From CAZQHK01 sp964593455 (GTDB taxonomy: Bacteria; Muiribacteriota; CAYSPT01): a stretch of 28,792 nucleotides of DNA. The position numbers were made by a program, and so were the translations under genes. The notes below the pieces were generated by a model. The model saw nothing but the letters and a program-made list of their open reading frames with translations. It was not told the origin of the DNA and ran no database searches. Below are positions 24,343 to 28,792 of the stretch, piece after piece. Location: positions 1-28,792 of the forward strand of contig CAZQHK010000048.1 of NCBI GenBank assembly GCA_964593455.1. Reading direction: 5' to 3'. Positions within the stretch are counted from its first letter, which is position 1, and the number at the start of each line of letters is the position of its first letter.

Positions 24343-25464
24343 ATGTGTTTCCCTCTATCTAAAAAATCCCTGGTTTGTGTTATTTCGTTGGCCTGTTTGC
24401 TCGCGGCCATACCGTGGCCCTGCTTGGGCGCGCAAAACGGTTCGGTAAGCGGTTATTATGTCGATAAGATTGCCTCGTCAACACTCGATATCGTATTCGA
24501 CAAGAAAATCGTGGACGGTAAGGAGTATGATAAACTTCGCGGCCTGGCCGCACCCCTGCCGTTGGATCCGCTTATGGCGGGACCCGAGATAATCGATTTA
24601 TACGGCCGCCTGGGCGATCTTTTTATCAGCCGCGGAATCGCCACTCCCCAGGAGATAGAAAACATCAAGTACCGGGCTGTTTCAGGCTGGGGATTCAAGA
24701 TAGCGGGAGCCGATCCGCTGCTGTATGGTACGCTTTTCCTGGAACTCATGATAGATAAAGGGATTGTTCCTCTCGTTCATGCCCAGTACGTTCTCGATTC
24801 CGCCCGCACCGATTGGACGGGAGGGGAGAGCGGCGGCATCATCGCCATCGGTTCGAATATCCTCGAAGAGGATGTTTATATAGATGACCTGCTTGACCCA
24901 CAGATGAATCCTCATTACGTGGCCTTGAAAAAACGGGAGATCGCGCTGGCTTTTGACGAGTACCAGGAAGCTCTCCGGCTTTACGAGGACACTCCCTGGT
25001 ACCGGTTCTTCGCTCGGAACAGCCGGCTCAAGTCCACGGAGCAGGCTCTCGAAGACTACCTGGAACGAATTGAAGATTTCTCACAGGCTAAAATACAGTT
25101 CAACTACGATGTCTACCGGAACACCGACGGATTCATGTCCTGGCGAAAGCCGTTCCGCAAACAGAAATGGCTCGACTCGGTCAGGGACCATGGCAATTTC
25201 GCGCTGGCTTGCGCCGATTTCAAGCTTGCCTACGCCCGGCAGGAATACCGTGAAGAATCATGGTGGTTTTTCTGGGCCAAACTGGGTAAAGAAAAAGCTT
25301 ACCGGCAGGCACAGGAAGAATTCTCGGCTACAGTACTTGGAGTAGAGAAACTGTGGCGGGAAGCCGGAATTATAACCGGCCCGACCGGGAAAAGTCTGAA
25401 AACCGGACCTGCTGCCAACCGGGGCACTTTGAAAATCGAGATCGATAAAAAGGACGACATGTAG
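24343..25464 (+). CDS. Secreted protein with repeated L-x-x-K-G-I motifs, unknown function
   Basis: About 373 residues, exported through an N-terminal signal peptide (LVCVISLACLLAAIPWPCLGA; cleavage probably before QNGSV; a lipoprotein cysteine in PWPC cannot be excluded). Three related units follow at about 43-70, 86-110 and 130-160: STLDIVFDKKIVDGKEYDKL, GDLFISRGIATPQEIENIK and LFLELMIDKGIVPLVHAQYVL. Each has a short helix, then a Lys/Arg-Gly-Ile-type turn, then a second helix. The rest is helical and rich in Tyr, Trp and Arg (YRFFARNSRL, ESWWFFWAKLGKEKA). I do not recognise the family. ATG 24343 has GGAG ten bases upstream; TTG 24316 is in frame. It converges with the next gene, 28 bases apart. 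Confidence 0.75.
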   Translation: MCFPLSKKSLVCVISLACLLAAIPWPCLGAQNGSVSGYYVDKIASSTLDIVFDKKIVDGKEYDKLRGLAAPLPLDPLMAGPEIIDLYGRLGDLFISRGIATPQEIENIKYRAVSGWGFKIAGADPLLYGTLFLELMIDKGIVPLVHAQYVLDSARTDWTGGESGGIIAIGSNILEEDVYIDDLLDPQMNPHYVALKKREIALAFDEYQEALRLYEDTPWYRFFARNSRLKSTEQALEDYLERIEDFSQAKIQFNYDVYRNTDGFMSWRKPFRKQKWLDSVRDHGNFALACADFKLAYARQEYREESWWFFWAKLGKEKAYRQAQEEFSATVLGVEKLWREAGIITGPTGKSLKTGPAANRGTLKIEIDKKDDM

Positions 25465-25492
25465 GTCGGGAAGATAAACGGTTACTGGAAGG

Positions 25493-25795
25493 TTACGCGG
25501 TTGCGTCGAATGTTCCGCCGGTGTCGTTAACGGTCTGCATCGGTATTCCCGTGTTGTTGTAAATCTGGATTTTCTGGGCCAGTTTCGGTTTGGGGTTAAG
25601 GATAACGTCGCCTTTTTCACTCAGGTTCCGGGCGTCACGGGAACTGATATGGTCCAGGTGGCTGCCATCCACCGCCACGTTAGTCCCCGATTCGGCGTGC
25701 AGACGCGCGATCTCCGTGTGATCGTCCGGAGTAAGGTAATCTTTCTTGGGAACATAAAGCGAATACGCGTTTCCATTGATACTGATGTGGTTCAC
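25493..25795 (-). CDS. Small protein of unknown function
   Basis: 100 residues from GTG 25795 with AAGGGG about nine bases upstream. No signal peptide or membrane segment is seen. The first half has KKDYLTPDDHTEIARLHAES, the middle SHLDHISSRDARNLSEKGDV, and the tail KLAQKIQIYNNTGIPMQTVN. It is hydrophilic and somewhat like small secreted or surface-associated proteins. Composition and a normal SD support a real gene. It points away from the repeat region 25915-25976. I do not recognise a family. Confidence 0.65.
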   Translation of the reverse strand: MNHISINGNAYSLYVPKKDYLTPDDHTEIARLHAESGTNVAVDGSHLDHISSRDARNLSEKGDVILNPKPKLAQKIQIYNNTGIPMQTVNDTGGTFDATA

Positions 25796-25914
25796 AATAA
25801 AACCCCTTTATGACACAATTAAACCAGTCTACACCTATTGTAAAATAAGTATAAAAGCATAAAGTAATTTTGACAACTCTTAATTGTGCTTCTTCATAAA
25901 ACAATCTCTAAAAT

Positions 25915-25955
25915 CTCTAACCTCACTTTCTACACTAAATCTTGCTTGAGGATGG
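25915..25955 (-). repeat. Dispersed intergenic repeat, copy G (minus strand)
   Basis: Minus-strand reading: CCATCCTCAAGCAAGA, TTTAGTGTAGAAAG, TGAGGTTAGAG. It is full length and has a 3-base insertion between the two core blocks compared with copy C. It lies in the 277-base non-coding interval before the sigma factor gene. Confidence 0.85.
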
Positions 25956-25959
25956 AATA

Positions 25960-25976
25960 GCAGTGTAGAAAGCATG
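25960..25976 (+). repeat. Dispersed intergenic repeat, copy H (partial)
   Basis: GCAGTGTAGAAAGCATG carries the GTGTAGAAAG block on the plus strand, only a few bases from the 5' end of copy G, so the two face each other as an inverted pair like D and E. Confidence 0.5.
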
Positions 25977-26072
25977 GCATGAATTTCGATTTCGTCTGAA
26001 AACTTTAGGACGGATCATGTACAATGTGCGTCTATACTTTCCGGGAGTGACCGGAGCGCGAGGAGAAACGGC

Positions 26073-26633
26073 ATGAACGCCTCAGACGCGGCCCTGGTCG
26101 AAGAGTTCCGAAAGGGAGACCTCTCGGCCTTCGATCAACTGGTAAAGCAGTATGATAAGCGGGTGTTCTCCTACATCTACCGCATGATAGGAGATTACCA
26201 TGAGAGTGAGGATGTGTTCCAGGACGTGATGGGCAAGCTTTATTTCAGCATGGAAACCTTCCGGGGCCGTTCCTCGTTTTCAACCTGGCTGTTCAGTATC
26301 GCGCGCAACCAGTGTCTCGACAAGCTGCGAAAACGAAAGATGCGATCGTTTATCAGCTATTTTGTGCCTGAGTTTCTGCTAAATATCACGTCGCGCTCCG
26401 GAAAAAGCCCCGATGACGTGGTGCTTGACAATGATGCCCGACGGGCGGTTCTCGAAGCGGTGAACACGCTTCCCGAAACGCAGAAGGAAGTCGTGGTCCT
26501 CAAGTACGGATGCGGATTCACTTTTGGTGAAATATCCAGCATCACCGGGATTACCGAGTCTACCGCCAGGAGCAGGATGCTTTACGCTCTCACCAAGCTG
26601 CGCGGGCATCTGAAGGCTGCGGAAGGATGGTGA
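26073..26633 (+). CDS. ECF-type RNA polymerase sigma factor
   Basis: 186 residues with only sigma regions 2 and 4, as in ECF sigma factors. Region 2 (about 10-85): FDQLVKQYDKRVFSYIYRMI, ESEDVFQDVMGKLY, then FSTWLFSIARNQCLDKLRKR. Region 4 (about 125-180): LPETQKEVVVLKYGCGFTF, EISSITGITESTARSRMLYA. The SD GAGGAG lies just before ATG 26073. The next gene starts 6 bases after its stop and carries an anti-sigma zinc finger, so the two are almost certainly a sigma/anti-sigma pair. No clear autoregulated promoter with an ECF-type -35 was found upstream. Confidence 0.93.
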   Translation: MNASDAALVEEFRKGDLSAFDQLVKQYDKRVFSYIYRMIGDYHESEDVFQDVMGKLYFSMETFRGRSSFSTWLFSIARNQCLDKLRKRKMRSFISYFVPEFLLNITSRSGKSPDDVVLDNDARRAVLEAVNTLPETQKEVVVLKYGCGFTFGEISSITGITESTARSRMLYALTKLRGHLKAAEGW

Positions 26634-26639
26634 TCTGAC

Positions 26640-28562
26640 ATGAACTGCCACCAGATCAGTGAAGTTCTAATAGGTTACCTTTTTGATGAACTGCCGCAGG
26701 CTAAACGGGACGCCTTTGAGGCTCACCTGCAGGGTTGCGAAAACTGCAGGCAGCGGATGGAAGAGCTGAAAAAGGTGCATCATCGTGTCGGGTCCGCCGA
26801 ATTGGGATTGGATCATTGTCCCCATTATGATCCGAAAAAATACCAGAAAGGAGTGATTCATATCGAACCGCGCACACGGCCTCGATCGACTGCCAATTTC
26901 ATATTTGCCAGTGTCGGAAGGATAGCAATTATTTTTATTATTGTTGGTATTTTTGCAGCGATTGCCGTACCTGACTTCAACCGTGCCAGGTACCAGGCAA
27001 CGAGCAAGACAGCACTGGCTAAAATGCGAGTGTTGGAAGGGCAACTTGCTATGGAGGAGATGCAGTCTCCCCCGCCCACTCGGGGGGCGACTCCGAACGA
27101 CCAGCCGTACGACACCACGTTTTTCCAAAACTACGGGGTTAACCCTTTCGTCTCTACTGAGGACGAGGTGTTTTCCACTTTCGGAATGGATGTAGATACG
27201 GCTTCCTACACTATCGCCCGGCGGTTTTTGAAGGACGGCAATATACCCGACCAGGACTCGGTCCGAACCGAGGAGTTTATCAACTACTTCGACCAGGACT
27301 ACTACGACATGGAAGACGCGTTCTCCATCCATCTGGAGGGAGCGCTTTCAGAGTTCGGACGCCCGAATTATCATCTTCTCAGGGTAGGGATAAAAGCCCG
27401 GGATGTGAATCTCGTGGACCGCAAGGCGGCCAACATGGTCTTCGTGGTTGATATCTCGGGATCTATGGACCGTGAAGACCGGCTGGAACTGGTGAAACGG
27501 AGCCTCTATCTGTTAGCGGAGAACCTGAAGGATGGTGACCGGATCGGTCTGGTTGTATACGGAAGCCAGGGTAGGGTTATCTCCGACCTGACTTCAGACA
27601 GAGATAAGATCTACCGTGTCATCGGGCAACTTCGCCCCGGCGGTTCCACCAATGCCGAGGAGGGACTGACCCTGGCGTACAAGATGGCGCGCAAGGGATT
27701 TGAGGAAGAAAAGATCAACCGTATCATCCTCTGCAGTGACGGAGTGGCCAATGTCGGCCGCACCGGCTCTAAATCAATCCTGTCTACGATAAAGGATTAC
27801 GCCGAGGAAGGAATCACGTTGACTACCCTGGGATTCGGGATGGGTAACTACAACGACGTGATGATGGAGCAATTGGCCAACGATGGCGACGGCAACTACT
27901 ATTACTTCGATCGGCTGAGCGAAGCCCGCCGTCTTTTCGAAAACGGTGTCAGCTCGATGCTGCAGGTTATCGGTTCCGATGCCAAAATACAGGTGGAGTT
28001 CAACGCGGACACCGTGGATCGGTACCGTCTGCTTGGCTACGAGAACCGGCGACTGGCAGCGGATGATTTTATGGACGATTCCGTGGATGCCGGAGAAGTA
28101 GGCGCCGGGCAAACGGTGACGGCCCTGTACGAACTTAGGATTAAAGACCAGGCGCTTAATGATCCGAACGGCTTTATCGGCCAGGTGCGGATACGGTACC
28201 GGAACGTGGATACCCGGCAGGTGGAACACGTGGAACGGCAGGTGCTCGCGCGGGACATAAACCGCGAATTTTCTCAGTCCAATCCGCGGTTCCGGTTAAC
28301 TGCCGCTGTGGCCGAGTTCGCCGAGGTGCTGAAAAAGAGCTACTGGGCTAAGGACAGCAGTTTTGGCCAGGTATTGACAGTGGCTGAAGATGCCATCAGA
28401 GACATGCGGCCCGGCGAGGAAGACCTTGAGTTTCTACGATTGGTGGAACGGGCTGCGGGTTTATCCGGAGAAGGCCGGGATAACCGGTTTAACGGTCCAC
28501 AGCGCCTCGAGGGAAACCATGGTGGCAACGGTAGCAATTACGATCAGGATAACGGTTTTTAA
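26640..28562 (+). CDS. Anti-sigma zinc finger / pilin-like helix / VWA (YfbK-type) fusion protein
   Basis: 640 residues in three parts. (1) An anti-sigma zinc-binding domain (1-45): C3/H4 near the start and H29-x3-C33-x2-C36 in EAHLQGCENCRQRM. (2) A membrane helix continuing into an amphipathic helix (about 87-142). Its sequence IIVGIFAAIAVPDFNRAR, then KTALAKMRVLEGQLAMEE, looks like the N-terminal helix of type IV pilins. Arg94 stands where pilins have Glu5, and no prepilin cleavage site is present. (3) A YfbK/DUF3520-type domain: VFSTFGMDVDTASYTIARRF and EEFINYFD (about 177-220), then a VWA domain with MIDAS motif DISGS (271-275), PGGSTNAEEGL and ILCSDGVAN, and a C-terminal β-rich region. 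Probably the membrane-bound partner of the sigma factor with an extracytoplasmic VWA sensor or assembly part. Confidence 0.88.
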   Translation: MNCHQISEVLIGYLFDELPQAKRDAFEAHLQGCENCRQRMEELKKVHHRVGSAELGLDHCPHYDPKKYQKGVIHIEPRTRPRSTANFIFASVGRIAIIFIIVGIFAAIAVPDFNRARYQATSKTALAKMRVLEGQLAMEEMQSPPPTRGATPNDQPYDTTFFQNYGVNPFVSTEDEVFSTFGMDVDTASYTIARRFLKDGNIPDQDSVRTEEFINYFDQDYYDMEDAFSIHLEGALSEFGRPNYHLLRVGIKARDVNLVDRKAANMVFVVDISGSMDREDRLELVKRSLYLLAENLKDGDRIGLVVYGSQGRVISDLTSDRDKIYRVIGQLRPGGSTNAEEGLTLAYKMARKGFEEEKINRIILCSDGVANVGRTGSKSILSTIKDYAEEGITLTTLGFGMGNYNDVMMEQLANDGDGNYYYFDRLSEARRLFENGVSSMLQVIGSDAKIQVEFNADTVDRYRLLGYENRRLAADDFMDDSVDAGEVGAGQTVTALYELRIKDQALNDPNGFIGQVRIRYRNVDTRQVEHVERQVLARDINREFSQSNPRFRLTAAVAEFAEVLKKSYWAKDSSFGQVLTVAEDAIRDMRPGEEDLEFLRLVERAAGLSGEGRDNRFNGPQRLEGNHGGNGSNYDQDNGF

Positions 28563-28597
28563 ATGAAGTAATAATCTCCTGATCGATAATGACAATT

Positions 28598-28638
28598 ACC
28601 GGAGGTGTTTAAACGCCTCCGGTTTTTTATTTTTTTTT
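28598..28638 (+). terminator. Intrinsic terminator after the VWA fusion gene
   Basis: ACCGGAGG (28598-28605) pairs with CCTCCGGT (28616-28623) around TGTTTAAACG, which can extend the pairing. It is followed by TTTTTTATTTTTTTT. It lies 36 bases past the stop and ends the sigma/anti-sigma operon. Confidence 0.9.
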
Positions 28639-28730
28639 AGGACGGAAACCCTGGAAGTATCGTCTAACTTTTTCAGGAGCGGCCTAGAGCCGGAACAAAC
28701 GGACCACAATACAAGAAAGGAGTGTTTAAG

Positions 28731-28792
28731 ATGACAGCACATGAAAGAGGATTTTCTATAGTTAGCTTTATTTGCATTATTTTCATTATTGG
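28731..28792 (+). CDS. Prepilin-like protein, 5' end only
   Basis: Starts at ATG 28731 with AAAGGAG eight bases upstream and runs off the window after 20 codons: MTAHERGFSIVSFICIIFII. The order is basic leader, Gly, Phe, then a hydrophobic helix with Gly at position 14 of the mature chain, which is the type IV prepilin/pseudopilin pattern (G-F at the cleavage site). Position 5 is Ser instead of the conserved Glu; minor pseudopilins such as GspK also lack this Glu. The rest of the gene is outside the window, so the family is tentative. Confidence 0.6.
   Translation, partial: MTAHERGFSIVSFICIIFII

Noticed and set aside
53..25976. CRISPR array from the repeated CTCAAGCAAGAA blocks
   Set aside because: Copies are kilobases apart, on both strands, diverged, without regular spacers or cas genes.

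Overview
This window looks like one scaffold from an uncultured Gram-negative bacterium. It has an outer-membrane β-barrel, a LolA-type lipoprotein-sorting protein, signal peptides and pilin-like proteins, and a 100-base run of N typical of a metagenome scaffold join. Codon use and base composition (roughly half G+C) look uniform throughout. I cannot name the phylum. The mix of an NPN-type LarA enzyme, YfbK-type VWA proteins and LolA-like transport would fit an FCB-group or similar candidate phylum, but that is a guess.

Layout. (1) 112-7532 is metabolic and housekeeping: a divergent polysaccharide deacetylase (minus), sucC-sucD, a LarA-family protein with an extra C-terminal membrane domain, a class I ketol-acid reductoisomerase, and HflX on the opposite strand overlapping the ilvC tail. 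(2) 8011-9759 is a membrane-bound class III adenylate cyclase. (3) 9838-17587 is a plus-strand set that looks biosynthetic: a GNAT acyltransferase, a UbiA-family prenyltransferase (cut by the N gap), a PEP-synthase/rifampicin-phosphotransferase-like enzyme, a BtaA-like (DUF3419) SAM-dependent 3-amino-3-carboxypropyl transferase, and an OleC-like AMP-forming acyl ligase. A small acidic gene lies on the minus strand just before the ligase. (4) 17737-23682 is a TetR regulator, a β-barrel protein, an ABC ATPase, two FtsX/LolC-type permeases and a LolA-like periplasmic carrier, i.e. a complete inner-to-outer-membrane lipid or lipoprotein trafficking set. A small pilin-like membrane protein follows. 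(5) 24343-25795 holds a secreted protein with repeated motifs and a convergent 100-aa unknown protein. (6) 26073-28562 is an ECF sigma factor followed by an unusual fusion of anti-sigma zinc finger, pilin-like helix and VWA domain, then a strong terminator. The window ends inside a prepilin-like gene.

How the parts may work together. Regions 3 and 4 are adjacent and co-directional, and together contain the chemistry to make a modified lipid (prenyl transfer, aminocarboxypropyl transfer, acyl activation, phosphotransfer) and the machinery to move one to the outer membrane. I treat this as the best candidate for an undescribed system, but the link is inferred from gene order only.

The clearest non-coding signal is a dispersed intergenic repeat of about 35-41 bp. 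It contains the blocks CTCAAGCAAGAA and GTGTAGAAAGT and has eight full or partial copies, on both strands and only between genes. It is not part of any gene and has no feature I recognise.
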